A stretch of DNA of 43,438 nucleotides. Source: Burkholderiales bacterium. GTDB taxonomy: Bacteria > Pseudomonadota > Gammaproteobacteria > Burkholderiales > Ga0077523. Each line of letters opens with the position of its first letter. Position 1 is the stretch's first letter. The notes below the pieces were generated by a model. That model worked only from the letters and a program-made list of their open reading frames with translations. It was not told the DNA's origin and did no database searches. The stretch is from NCBI GenBank assembly GCA_022843925.1, contig JALHMS010000013.1:98424-141861 (forward strand). Reading direction: 5' to 3'. Position numbers and translations under genes: made by a program. Below, in pieces: positions 16,933 through 25,808 of the stretch.

Positions 16933-18156
16933 ATGAAAGCCCCGAACACTGACAAGTACTCAGCAGGCGAACAGGGTCTGGGATACATCTACCAGGCGCG
17001 TCTCGCGCTGCTCCATCTGTTGCAGTTGCCCGAGGACACGGCCGTCCTCCTTGAGAAGGACGATGACTTAGATTTTGTCGACAGTGGTGGACACAAGTCC
17101 CTGGCCTCGCTGAAGCACAAGGCGGAAGGGGACAGATTGACCGACCTGTCTACTGACTTCTGGAAGTCCGTCAACATTTGGTTGGTGCGCTACAAACGCG
17201 GTGGCCGTGCCACATCGAACTTGCGGTTCTTGTTGTTCACCACTGGCACGGTATCGGCCGACTCGTTTCTCACACGCTTTCTTCCCAACCAGCCGGTTCC
17301 TACCGGAGATGCTGCGACGCTGACCGAGTTAGCCACTGCCGCGCTCGCCAACTCGAAGTCTCAGCTCATCGGCCCGATCGCCAATGAGTTCAACAAACTG
17401 AGCGATCCCGAAAAGCAGGATTTTCTCGAACGCATATTGATCCTTGATGGTAGCCCCCGCATCGGCGACATCCCGGCGATCATCAGGGACAAACACATGC
17501 GAAGTATCCGCCGTGAACACCGTGAGGGCGTCTTCGAGCGACTTGAAGGCTGGTGGACTGACTCCGTGATTAAGCATTTGACTGGCGACAGGACAGATGG
17601 AATCTTTGGCTACGAAGTCTCAGACAAGCTGTCTAGCTTCGCCGAGGAGTACAAGGCGGACAACCTCCCCATCACCTTCCGCGGAAAGGTGCCCGACGAA
17701 GAGATCGACACTGGATCCGATCCGCGCCTGTTTGTGGCGCAACTGCGAGAGATCGGCATTTCTTCCAACCGGATCAGGAGCGCGATCCTGGACTACTACC
17801 GGGCGTTTGAGCAGCGATCGGCTTGGGCGCGTGAGAACCTGCTGGTTTCGGGAGAAGTCGAGGAATACGAAGATCGTCTCAGCGACGAGTGGAACCGCTA
17901 TAAGGATGTCGCATTCGAGAAGCTGAAAGACGATAGTACTGAGGATGCCCTTCGCGAAGCTGGTGCTACCCTCTACGAATGGGCAGAGTTCGAGACCGGA
18001 AGGATCGAATCTCTCCGCATTCGCGCACGTGTGACCGAGCCCTATGTTCTTCGCGGCAGCTTCCACATCCTGGCGGACACCACGCCCGAACCCAGGGTCT
18101 ATTGGCATCCCAGATTCCTTGACCGACTCAGCGAGTTGCTGGGGGTGAGCGCGTGA
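16933..18156 (+). CDS. ABC-three-component system effector with Cap4-like (DUF4297-type) nuclease domain
   Basis: A 407-residue protein. The N-terminal domain (about 10-110) has the layout of DUF4297/Cap4 dsDNA nucleases: GLGYIYQARLALLHLL, then the acidic VLLEKDDDLDF (E41, D43-D45), then SLASLKHK (K61/K63) and LTDLSTDFWKSVNIW, giving a PD-(D/E)xK-like E/D..xK site. The remaining about 280 residues are helical and charged, as expected for the C-terminal domain that couples such effectors to the ABC partner. It is the first gene of a three-gene operon, with GTGA overlap to the middle component. The inferred role is to cut DNA when the ABC sensor detects phage or foreign nucleic acid. The nuclease assignment rests on motif pattern only. 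Confidence 0.8.
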   Translation: MKAPNTDKYSAGEQGLGYIYQARLALLHLLQLPEDTAVLLEKDDDLDFVDSGGHKSLASLKHKAEGDRLTDLSTDFWKSVNIWLVRYKRGGRATSNLRFLLFTTGTVSADSFLTRFLPNQPVPTGDAATLTELATAALANSKSQLIGPIANEFNKLSDPEKQDFLERILILDGSPRIGDIPAIIRDKHMRSIRREHREGVFERLEGWWTDSVIKHLTGDRTDGIFGYEVSDKLSSFAEEYKADNLPITFRGKVPDEEIDTGSDPRLFVAQLREIGISSNRIRSAILDYYRAFEQRSAWARENLLVSGEVEEYEDRLSDEWNRYKDVAFEKLKDDSTEDALREAGATLYEWAEFETGRIESLRIRARVTEPYVLRGSFHILADTTPEPRVYWHPRFLDRLSELLGVSA

Positions 18157-18641
18157 AACGCTGGGACCAGCGCCCCTTCGAAATTCGGAACCTGTTCAAC
18201 CCTGCCTTCTGCGGCCTAATCCTGTTCCGCGCCCTGGACAGCTACCAGGAAGAGGATGTCCGCGGCATGCCCTTCTCGCTGTCGCTGCTGGTGCTGCCTC
18301 TGTGTCTACACAAGGACTCGCGCGAGGTGATCGCCAGCAGTCCGCGCAGCTACCTGCTCAAGACCGCGGAGAACAACCCGCAGGTCATGGTGGGATTCGC
18401 CAATCGAGTCACACAGATGCGCCCCTATTCCTTCGAGGGGTTCGGCCTGCTGATGGAAAGGGGCTGCATCGCCATTGCTGATGACGGTCGCGTCCAGACC
18501 GTGCCCAACAAGGTGCGTAAGGCCGTCACAGGAACCGACGAGACCGTCTCCTGCCAGAAAGTGGCGCGCATCGTCGGAAGGGAATTCGCGCGAATCGCCG
18601 ACCGGGTGACCATTTACACAACATTCGGGATTCGTCCATGA
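18153..18641 (+). CDS. ABC-three-component system middle component
   Basis: A 162-residue protein with the middle-component pattern: EIRNLFNPAFCGLILFRAL at the N-terminus, then MPFSLSLLVLPLCLHKDSRE, NNPQVMVGFANRV and a C-terminal region with FEGFGLLMERGCIAI, which is typically winged-helix-like. In this class of systems the middle component bridges the ATPase and the effector. It starts with GTG inside a GTGA overlap and ends in an ATGA overlap with the ATPase, so the three subunits are probably made in fixed ratio. Confidence 0.88.
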   Translation: MKRWDQRPFEIRNLFNPAFCGLILFRALDSYQEEDVRGMPFSLSLLVLPLCLHKDSREVIASSPRSYLLKTAENNPQVMVGFANRVTQMRPYSFEGFGLLMERGCIAIADDGRVQTVPNKVRKAVTGTDETVSCQKVARIVGREFARIADRVTIYTTFGIRP

Positions 18642-20584
18642 AGATCAGCTCCATCCATCTCTACAGCCACGGCGGTGAGCGCCGGGATCTCCGATTTAAG
18701 GTGGATGGGCTCAACATCATCACTGGCCGCTCCTCCACCGGCAAGTCCGCGCTTTCTGAAATCGTCGAGTACTGCATGGGGCGTTCTTCGTTCAATGTCC
18801 CCGAAGGAGTCATCCGCGACAAGGTGGCGTGGTTCGCAGTCATCTACCAGTTCGAGAGCGAACAGGTGCTGGTCGCGAAGCCGACTCCGCCCGGTGGTGG
18901 CGCCAGTTGTAGCACTGCGATGCTACGACGGGGCACTCAGTTGCCGGCACCCGAGTTCAACGACTTGGTGATCAACACCGACGACGATAGCATCGTGGAA
19001 CTGCTGTCTCGCCTGCTGGGCATTCCCGAGAACCGTACCGATGTCGCACTGGAGCACAGTCGTGACAGCTTCGATGCGAACGTCAAGCACACGTTCTACT
19101 ATCTGTTCCAGAAGCAGGGGCTGGTCGCCAACAAGGACCAGCTCTTCTACCGGCAGAACGAGCAGTTTCAGCCGCAGACGATCCGCGACACGCTGCCAAT
19201 CTTTCTCGGCGTCTCCTCACAGGACCGTTACGAACTGGAATCCAAGCTGCGCACTGCGCAGCGGGATTTGAGGATCAGCACCAAGCGTCTGGAACAAGCG
19301 CGCAATGCTGTCGATACGCTGTACGAGAAGGCCGTTGGCCTCTACTCGGAAGCCAGGGCGGTCGGTTTGATCGGCAGCCCCGAGGAGAGCCGCAATGCCG
19401 ACGCGATCATCAACGCATTGAGTTCGGCATTGTCGTGGAAGCCCGAAGCGGTACCCGGTGACGACGGTAGCCGGATTTCGCGTCTCGAGGAGGAGCTAAG
19501 CAAGTTGCGCCAGGAACGCCGCGACGCACAGACCAGGATCGACTCCGCGCGGCAGTTCGCCAAGCGGTCGGGCGGCTACGAGAGCGAGGCCGCCGAACAA
19601 GTGGATCGGCTGGCTTCGATTAAGGCGCTGCCGAGGAACCCTGACACCGGCGAGTGGCAATGGCCATTCAGCGAGCGGAACCTTGCGCTGGAATCCCCCA
19701 TCGCCACCGTCCTGCTCTCCGAGTTGGAATTGCTCGACAAGGAATTACGCATCGCGACTGGCCAACGCCCAAAGCTCGAAGCCTATCTCACCGAACTGGC
19801 CAGCAAGGTGGACGAGATCGCAGGTGCCATTTCGCAGACGGAAGCGGAGCTAGTTGCGGCGATCTCGGCCAACGAGGTCATTGCCCAGATGGGATCTCGC
19901 AACAACGCTGCTGCGCGCGTGGTTGGCCGAATCAGCTTGTTCCTGGAAACGCTTCTCCCGAATGAGGATCTTGCGATGCTGGAAGCGGAGAATCGGCGTC
20001 TCACCAACAAGGTGAAGCAGCTTGAGGACCAGATAGGCGCCGACGACAGCAACGAACGCTTGGCATCGATCCTCAACAACATCTCCGCTCAGATGACGCG
20101 GTACATTCAGAAGTTCGGCGCGGAGTTCGGCGCCTTCCCGGCGAGGCTTAACCTTCCGCAGTTGACGATCATCTTCGATCGACCCGAACGTCCGGTTCCA
20201 ATGGGTCGAACTGGGGGGGGAGAGAATCATTTGGCCTACCATTTGTCGGCATTGCTCGCCCTGCACCTGTTCGCGGCCCAGAACAAACGCCCAATCCCAC
20301 GCTTCCTGCTGATCGACCAACCCACCCAGGTCTACTTCCCGTCGGAGCAGGTGTACAAGGATGCCGGTGGTTCGGTGCAAAGGACCGAGGCCGACGCTGA
20401 CCTTAATGCGGTGCGCCGGCTGTTCGAACTGCTGCTTGAATTCACCCAAGTGGGCGTCCCGGGGTTCCAGCTAATCATCACTGAGCACGCGAACCTTCGC
20501 GAGCAGTGGTTCCAAGATGCGCTGGTCGAACAGCCTTGGACAAAGCCGCCTGCGCTAGTTCCTGAGGACTGGCAAGACAAGTGA
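18638..20584 (+). CDS. DUF3732-type SMC/Rad50-like ABC ATPase of the three-component system
   Basis: A 648-residue ATPase. Residues 1-40 give the N-terminal ATPase lobe (MKISSIHLYS, LNIITGRSSTGKSALSEI; Walker A 30-37). A long central region (about 190-480) is coiled-coil, with repeated Leu/Glu/Lys heptads (e.g. ISRLEEELSKLRQERRDAQ). The C-terminal lobe has the signature-like GRTGGGENHLAYH (523-535), Walker B FLLIDQPTQ with D560, and the H-loop LIITEHANL with H617. This is the DNA- or damage-sensing motor expected in the system. A run of eight G (20213-20220) encodes the glycines of the signature and is a possible slippage site. It is convergent with the RES-domain gene. Confidence 0.9.
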   Translation: MKISSIHLYSHGGERRDLRFKVDGLNIITGRSSTGKSALSEIVEYCMGRSSFNVPEGVIRDKVAWFAVIYQFESEQVLVAKPTPPGGGASCSTAMLRRGTQLPAPEFNDLVINTDDDSIVELLSRLLGIPENRTDVALEHSRDSFDANVKHTFYYLFQKQGLVANKDQLFYRQNEQFQPQTIRDTLPIFLGVSSQDRYELESKLRTAQRDLRISTKRLEQARNAVDTLYEKAVGLYSEARAVGLIGSPEESRNADAIINALSSALSWKPEAVPGDDGSRISRLEEELSKLRQERRDAQTRIDSARQFAKRSGGYESEAAEQVDRLASIKALPRNPDTGEWQWPFSERNLALESPIATVLLSELELLDKELRIATGQRPKLEAYLTELASKVDEIAGAISQTEAELVAAISANEVIAQMGSRNNAAARVVGRISLFLETLLPNEDLAMLEAENRRLTNKVKQLEDQIGADDSNERLASILNNISAQMTRYIQKFGAEFGAFPARLNLPQLTIIFDRPERPVPMGRTGGGENHLAYHLSALLALHLFAAQNKRPIPRFLLIDQPTQVYFPSEQVYKDAGGSVQRTEADADLNAVRRLFELLLEFTQVGVPGFQLIITEHANLREQWFQDALVEQPWTKPPALVPEDWQDK

Positions 20585-20703
20585 CCGGGCTGATGTATTG
20601 AGCGGAGCGGCCATTCCGCGCTTCGAGCGGACCGCCGAAAAGCTACGCTTCTCGGAACCAACAGCCTTGCCTTAGCGCGCTCACCGCCGAGTCAGTGTGG
20701 ACG

Positions 20704-22197
20704 TCAGTATCGAGACTTGTGCCGTTCACTCCGATCGCGGTCGACGAGGTGGGGGGTAGTCGTCACATCGACCGCATTCACCTCGTGCACCGTCAGCGAC
20801 TGGGTGTCGACCTGGAGCGCCGGTGTGCGGAAATCAGCCTTCCAGTTTGGTTGGGCCGGCCAGTTTGGTTGATCCGGAATGTCTTCAAGGAGAACCCAAC
20901 GGTATCCATCGTCGAGGTCAATAGGCCTCGGCTCCGGCACTGCGCCGGGCGGCACCCGCTCGCTGACTGAGTACGCGGCTTCCCAGCCATCCTCGGTCCA
21001 ATAGCCCGTATCCACCTCGATCCGCGTTCCCTTCGGCAGATTCAGAGTGTCAACCCGGGCTGAGTGATGGAAGAGCACTACATTGCGCCCATCCTTCGTC
21101 TGCGGTGACGGGAAAATGATGCCGTCGAGGCGGGGCTCGTTCATCGTCGCCAAGAAGTCGGCGACAGCTTGAGTCGGCAGGTACTCGAACGCTTCATCGT
21201 CAGGCATCACCGGTCGGGCCATGCGCCCGCCAAGTGTTCGCAGGAACGCTGCTCGCTCCAGCCGTCGCTTGAGGGTCGGATCAAACAAACTTCCGGGATC
21301 GTGCACATCCTCCAGGGCTGTTAAATCCAGCAGGTGGAGCGGGCGGCCGATCACGAACTTCGCGACAACGACACGGCTGCCTACCGGTGGGCGTACCTCC
21401 GCAATCGCCACTAGCGCACGGGTGGCGCCATAGAAGACCGCGATGCCCAGGGCGTTCATACGTCCCGCGCGAGCTGCGGGCGGTGGCGGTGAGCCCAGGT
21501 GCAGGTCGGGTCGGCCGATCGCCTCCTTCAACGGGCCCTCGGCCTGGAAGACGCGCGCTCGATAGAGGTGATCGAGTGCGGTCTGCGGGCCAGCGGAAAC
21601 CACCAGCGGCCGGCCACTGTGTGTTGTGAGTTGATTGATGCCGCCGAAGACTGCGGCAAGGTGCTCGGCTGCTGCTTGGCTGAAGAAGCGAGCTTCGGTC
21701 TTGAGCGATTGTTCGAATCTGTTCCACTCTTCATGCCAGGCTTGATCGTCCGGTCCTTTCTCCTTGTAGTAGGAGGTTGGGTCAAATTCGGACTCTTCGA
21801 GCAAGGCGTCCTTGTCGAAGTCGCCGTGGCGGCCGTGAAGGATATCCAACACATCTCCTGCTGGTTCCTCATGGATTCCGGCTGCTTCCTGAATTGCCTC
21901 CAATACGGGCGCGCCGTCACGATTCCAGGGATAGCTCGATTCCCCGTCAGCCTGCATCCGTTCGTAGAGCGAGTCAGGTCCAAAAGCGGTGCGCGTGAAG
22001 TGTTCGGCGAAGGCGGTCTCGATCCGATCGGCGAATTCCTGGATCGCTAGGGACTGACGAGTCACACCACAGTATGCGCACAGGCTGGAAACGCCAGACT
22101 CCTTGACGTCCGCCGACAGGTAGGCGTCTCCGATACACGCGTGGCAGATGCGCTTGTCTGAGGTTTCATCGTCGTCCAGTTCGGTCACCCCCATCAC
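20704..22197 (-). CDS. RES-domain (NAD+-degrading toxin-like) protein with N-terminal zinc ribbon
   Basis: A 497-residue protein. The N-terminus has two CxxC pairs (C18/C21, C40/C43), a zinc ribbon, followed by a helical domain of about 130 residues of the HEPN/RES N-terminal kind. The RES domain covers about 205-380: LYRAR (R213, R215), GRMNALGIAVFYGATRALV, E267 in AIAEVRPP, and S364 in IIFPSPQ with GRNVVLF, i.e. the Arg, Glu and Ser of the family in order. RES toxins cleave NAD+. Canonical ones are about 150-200 residues and paired with a Xre antitoxin; here no antitoxin gene is adjacent. The zinc-ribbon form is probably a conflict or defence effector with built-in control. About 115 residues follow the domain. 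Confidence 0.85.
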   Translation of the reverse strand: MMGVTELDDDETSDKRICHACIGDAYLSADVKESGVSSLCAYCGVTRQSLAIQEFADRIETAFAEHFTRTAFGPDSLYERMQADGESSYPWNRDGAPVLEAIQEAAGIHEEPAGDVLDILHGRHGDFDKDALLEESEFDPTSYYKEKGPDDQAWHEEWNRFEQSLKTEARFFSQAAAEHLAAVFGGINQLTTHSGRPLVVSAGPQTALDHLYRARVFQAEGPLKEAIGRPDLHLGSPPPPAARAGRMNALGIAVFYGATRALVAIAEVRPPVGSRVVVAKFVIGRPLHLLDLTALEDVHDPGSLFDPTLKRRLERAAFLRTLGGRMARPVMPDDEAFEYLPTQAVADFLATMNEPRLDGIIFPSPQTKDGRNVVLFHHSARVDTLNLPKGTRIEVDTGYWTEDGWEAAYSVSERVPPGAVPEPRPIDLDDGYRWVLLEDIPDQPNWPAQPNWKADFRTPALQVDTQSLTVHEVNAVDVTTTPHLVDRDRSERHKSRY

Positions 22198-22205
22198 GAC
22201 TTCAT

Positions 22206-22345
22206 TTGCTAATCGACGACGAACTTGAACTCTCGTCGTTGTGCGCGGCCGTGAAAGACGACCTCACTGGCGCTTCCGCGTACCACCCCGGTGCGCTGCT
22301 GAAGATCGTCCTCTTGGCCTACAGCCGCAGCATTCTCAGCTTGCG
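22206..22345 (+). pseudogene. IS1182-family transposase N-terminal fragment
   Basis: The frame reads LELSSLCAAVKDD followed by LTGASAYHPGALLKIVLLAY and SRSILSLR, which is the N-terminal DUF772 segment of IS1182-like transposases. It then runs into unrelated sequence, with no catalytic domain and no terminal inverted repeats. It marks an old insertion or rearrangement between the RES gene and the restriction operon. Confidence 0.75.
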
Positions 22346-22397
22346 CTGCAATGCCATCTACCGAGGCCCCCAACCAACTACGTCAATGCCATCACCG

Positions 22398-25300
22398 CTA
22401 AGCCACTCTCGCCGACGTGGCGACGGTTGCCAGAAGAGCCACCAGTTGATCCACTTGCTCTGATGCGAAGATCCCGTCCGGACCTTGTGGGGTCACGTCG
22501 GTGAATGGGGACTCGTACAGGAGTGCCGCATCCATCGAACCATGTTCGGTGAGGTGGTTGATGATCAGATTGATGAACTCAATCTGACTGCTGCCCAAGG
22601 TCTTGCCGCTCAGGAAGCCTGCGAAGGCTCCCTTCGCAGCTTCTCGATCCATCCCGACCAGCGATCGCACAAACAGTCCCAGCCCGTTGCTCTCTTCCTT
22701 CGCGCGGGCTAAGTCGTCGGGATCGCCGAGCTTGCTCTCGGCAAGCATCCGCTCGAGCTCTGCAAGGTCAGACGCAGTGAGCGGCTTGTTCATCCGAAGC
22801 TTGTGAACAGCAATGTGAGCCAGGTGTGCTCTCAAGAACGCCCGGGCCTTCGCGCGGAACTTCTCGAAGCCTTGCGGTGAGGTGAATCCTGGCAGCTCGA
22901 TGTCGATTTCATCGCCCATCGCATCGAGAAAATCTGTGTAGATCGGCCTCCGGGCCACCTTGTCGATCAGCTTTACCAGATCGCGCAATCGACGGCGAAC
23001 GGCTTCCAGCATTGGAATGGTGACGTCCTGCCACCAGTCATCGGTCTGGAGATCTTGAATCAACGACATGTGGTCACGCACCGCCGGAATTGCTGACTTC
23101 TCTTCCAGTAGCCCGGCGATCGATTTGACTTGGTCGCGCAAACGAGAGAACCCGGGTTCCGCACGCAACTGGGCTAGTTGTAGGTTCAGCACCAGCAGGT
23201 CAAACCGTTTTGCTTCTTCGCCTTCAGGTTCGATGCTGGATGGGAGTCCTGCCACTTCATGGGCGAGTTCCGATAGCGCGTCGGTTGGCAGCTTGACCCA
23301 CACGTCTGCAGCGGCGTACTTCTCCACAATGCGCCGGTGCGGCCGCACGACGAAGTTCTCAACACTCATCGCGGACACCTCGCGATGGAGCAGTGTCGCC
23401 AAGTCAGCCCGGACCTCTCGCTCGGTGGCAGGGTGACCGTAGCGGGGCGGTGCCGCCTCATGAGCAACAAGTTCCCCCTCCATGCGATGGTCAAGTTCCC
23501 CGATCAGTTCCAGGCGAGACTTGAACAACCGCTTCCCAAGGGATTCACCCAGCGAGCCCTCGGTGGTGGCCAGGTTCTGGCTGAAGAATTCCAAGTTCTG
23601 GCAGTAGTCGAAGAGATAGAACACATTCTTGTCCTCCGCCGGCGCAAACAAATCGGGGCAGAGGCGTGTTCCGCGACCTACCATTTGCCAAAACTTCGTC
23701 TTCGAACGCACGAGTTTGAAGAACACGAGGTTCACGACCTCCGGCACATCGATGCCAGTGTCGAGCATGTCCACGGAGATCGCGATGTGCGGGAATCTTT
23801 CTTTGTTCGAGAAGCTGTCGATCAGGCTCTGCGCATACTCGGTCTTGAAGGTGACGACTCGCGCGAACTCTCCCTTGAAGTGCGGGTAGTTGGCATTGAA
23901 GCGCTCGGCAATGAACTCAGCGTGCGCCTGATTCTTGGCAAACAGGATTGTCTTGCCCAGTCGGTCTCCGCCGGCCACCTTGATGCCACGAGTCATCAGG
24001 TGCTCAAGCACCTTGTCAACGGTGTCCTTGTTGAACAGCCACTTGTTGACGGCTTCGGCCTCAACACGGGCCGGTGCGCCACCTTGGTCATCCCATTCGA
24101 GCTCGTCCCACTGCTCGCGCTCGTCGTCGGAGAGCTCCGCGTACTTGATGCCCTCTCGCTGAAACTTGAGCGGGACCGAGACTGCTTTGGCTGGTACCAA
24201 GAAGCCGTCCTGGACCGCCTCCTCCAGTGAATATGCGTCTGTCGGTACCCCGTCTTCCAGTTCGAAGAGGCTGTAGGTGTTCCGATCGACTTCGTCTCTT
24301 GGTGTGGCAGTCAGACCCACCAGAAGCGAGTCGAAATACTGAAAGATCGCCCGGTACTTCTGGAAGACGGAACGGTGGGCCTCGTCGATCACTACCAGGT
24401 CGAAATGCCCAACGCCGAATCGACGCTGCCCTTCTCGCGTCTCGTCGATCAACCCCATCATCGTCGGATACGTCGACACGAAGACTCGCCCGTCGCCGTC
24501 CTTCTCGGTCACCAGGTTTACCGGGGATGCATCGGGTAGGTGACGTTTGAAGGCATTCACTGCTTGGTTCACGAGCGCCACCCGGTCTGCGAGAAACAGC
24601 ACCCGCTTCGCCCAGTTGCTGCGGATAAGCATGTCGCAAAGTGCGATTACTGTTCGCGTCTTGCCGGCGCCTGTCGCCATCACCACCAGCGCTTTACGAT
24701 CGTGGTCGCGCTCGAAGCTCTCCCCGATCCGTCGGATTGCCCGAGTCTGGTAGTAGCGTTCGACAATCGCCGGGTCGATCTCTGCCGTCGCGAGCGGTCG
24801 GCGGGACTTTCGGCGCTGAATGGCCAACTCTAGCTCTACCTTCTTCAGGAAGCCCTGAACTGGCCGGGGAGGGTAGCTGGCGTCATCCCAAATCCAGTGT
24901 TCATAGCCGTTCGAATAGAAGATCAGCGGGCGCTGGCCAAACTGCTTCTCCAGGCAGTCTGCGTAGAGCTTTGCTTGCTGCTGCCCAACCCGAGGATCGC
25001 GACGCGTTCGCTTGGCCTCTACTAGTCCGAGCGGGAGCCCATCGTCGCCCCACAGAACATAGTCTACGAAGCCGGTTTCCTTCTGGTTCGGCATTCCCCG
25101 TATCTCGAACTCTCGGTCACGGGGCTGGTCGAGCGGCCAGCCGGCCTCCTTGAGGAGGAGGTCGATGAAGTAATCACGAGTCTCGGCTTCTGAGTAGTCG
25201 TGTGTGTCGACGTGTGCCGCTGCGGACTTCTTGGCTTCTGCAACTTCGGCACGGAGGCGCGAAAGCTCCTCGTCGAGATTCGCCCTATCGGCCAAAACCA

Positions 25301-25808
25301 TGGCCAGCCTCTCGTCGCGCTCACGTAGCTGCGCTTCCAGTGCCTGAAGCTGTTCTGCGGTCTGCGTCGTCGCTGGGCCCGGGCGCGGTAGCGCCGCCGC
25401 ATCAAAGCGAAGCCCCGGGGCCGGGCGACCGACGCGGCCGTATGTGCGAGCCAGCCAGTAGGCGACATGAAAGAGTTCGCGTACCGCCACCACGGAGTCG
25501 GTGGTAGCGACCGGACGATGGCTGTGGACTGCCTGATTGCCCAACGTCACGATCACTCGTGCCTTACTGAACACTGCGTCCCCGGCTGCTTCCTTGAAAG
25601 TCGGCTCGTGGATCAACGCCGACAGGTTGTCCTGGTAGGGGAGCTTCAGGGCAGGGTCGTACTTGAACGCCCAGACAACGGCAAGTTCGAGCGCGCGCCG
25701 CGCATAGAAGCAGGCCGTCCGCGGATCGGGATGCGCTGAAGCAGCGGCGCGTTCCGCTGCTTCGAAGACGGCTGGCCATTCAGTCTTCAGGAAGGCGAAG
25801 TTGCTCAT
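22398..25808 (-). CDS. hsdR: Type I restriction enzyme, R subunit (motor/nuclease)
   Basis: An 1136-residue protein. Residues 1-125 are a DUF4145-like helical domain (YARRALELAVVWAFKYD), followed by a coiled coil (150-195). The nuclease is at about 205-310 with D249 (GFVDYVLWG) and VEAKRT (E264, K266). The SF2 motor has Walker A ATGAGKT (378-384), VIDEAHRS (D475-H478) and GLTATP (497-502). The C-terminal region matches EcoEI-type HsdR, which docks to the methylase core. It translocates and cuts unmethylated DNA. It is the last gene of the six-gene minus-strand operon, overlapping the GmrSD-like gene by four bases, so it is separated from hsdS by three other genes, an unusual layout. Confidence 0.95.
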   Translation of the reverse strand: MSNFAFLKTEWPAVFEAAERAAASAHPDPRTACFYARRALELAVVWAFKYDPALKLPYQDNLSALIHEPTFKEAAGDAVFSKARVIVTLGNQAVHSHRPVATTDSVVAVRELFHVAYWLARTYGRVGRPAPGLRFDAAALPRPGPATTQTAEQLQALEAQLRERDERLAMVLADRANLDEELSRLRAEVAEAKKSAAAHVDTHDYSEAETRDYFIDLLLKEAGWPLDQPRDREFEIRGMPNQKETGFVDYVLWGDDGLPLGLVEAKRTRRDPRVGQQQAKLYADCLEKQFGQRPLIFYSNGYEHWIWDDASYPPRPVQGFLKKVELELAIQRRKSRRPLATAEIDPAIVERYYQTRAIRRIGESFERDHDRKALVVMATGAGKTRTVIALCDMLIRSNWAKRVLFLADRVALVNQAVNAFKRHLPDASPVNLVTEKDGDGRVFVSTYPTMMGLIDETREGQRRFGVGHFDLVVIDEAHRSVFQKYRAIFQYFDSLLVGLTATPRDEVDRNTYSLFELEDGVPTDAYSLEEAVQDGFLVPAKAVSVPLKFQREGIKYAELSDDEREQWDELEWDDQGGAPARVEAEAVNKWLFNKDTVDKVLEHLMTRGIKVAGGDRLGKTILFAKNQAHAEFIAERFNANYPHFKGEFARVVTFKTEYAQSLIDSFSNKERFPHIAISVDMLDTGIDVPEVVNLVFFKLVRSKTKFWQMVGRGTRLCPDLFAPAEDKNVFYLFDYCQNLEFFSQNLATTEGSLGESLGKRLFKSRLELIGELDHRMEGELVAHEAAPPRYGHPATEREVRADLATLLHREVSAMSVENFVVRPHRRIVEKYAAADVWVKLPTDALSELAHEVAGLPSSIEPEGEEAKRFDLLVLNLQLAQLRAEPGFSRLRDQVKSIAGLLEEKSAIPAVRDHMSLIQDLQTDDWWQDVTIPMLEAVRRRLRDLVKLIDKVARRPIYTDFLDAMGDEIDIELPGFTSPQGFEKFRAKARAFLRAHLAHIAVHKLRMNKPLTASDLAELERMLAESKLGDPDDLARAKEESNGLGLFVRSLVGMDREAAKGAFAGFLSGKTLGSSQIEFINLIINHLTEHGSMDAALLYESPFTDVTPQGPDGIFASEQVDQLVALLATVATSARVA

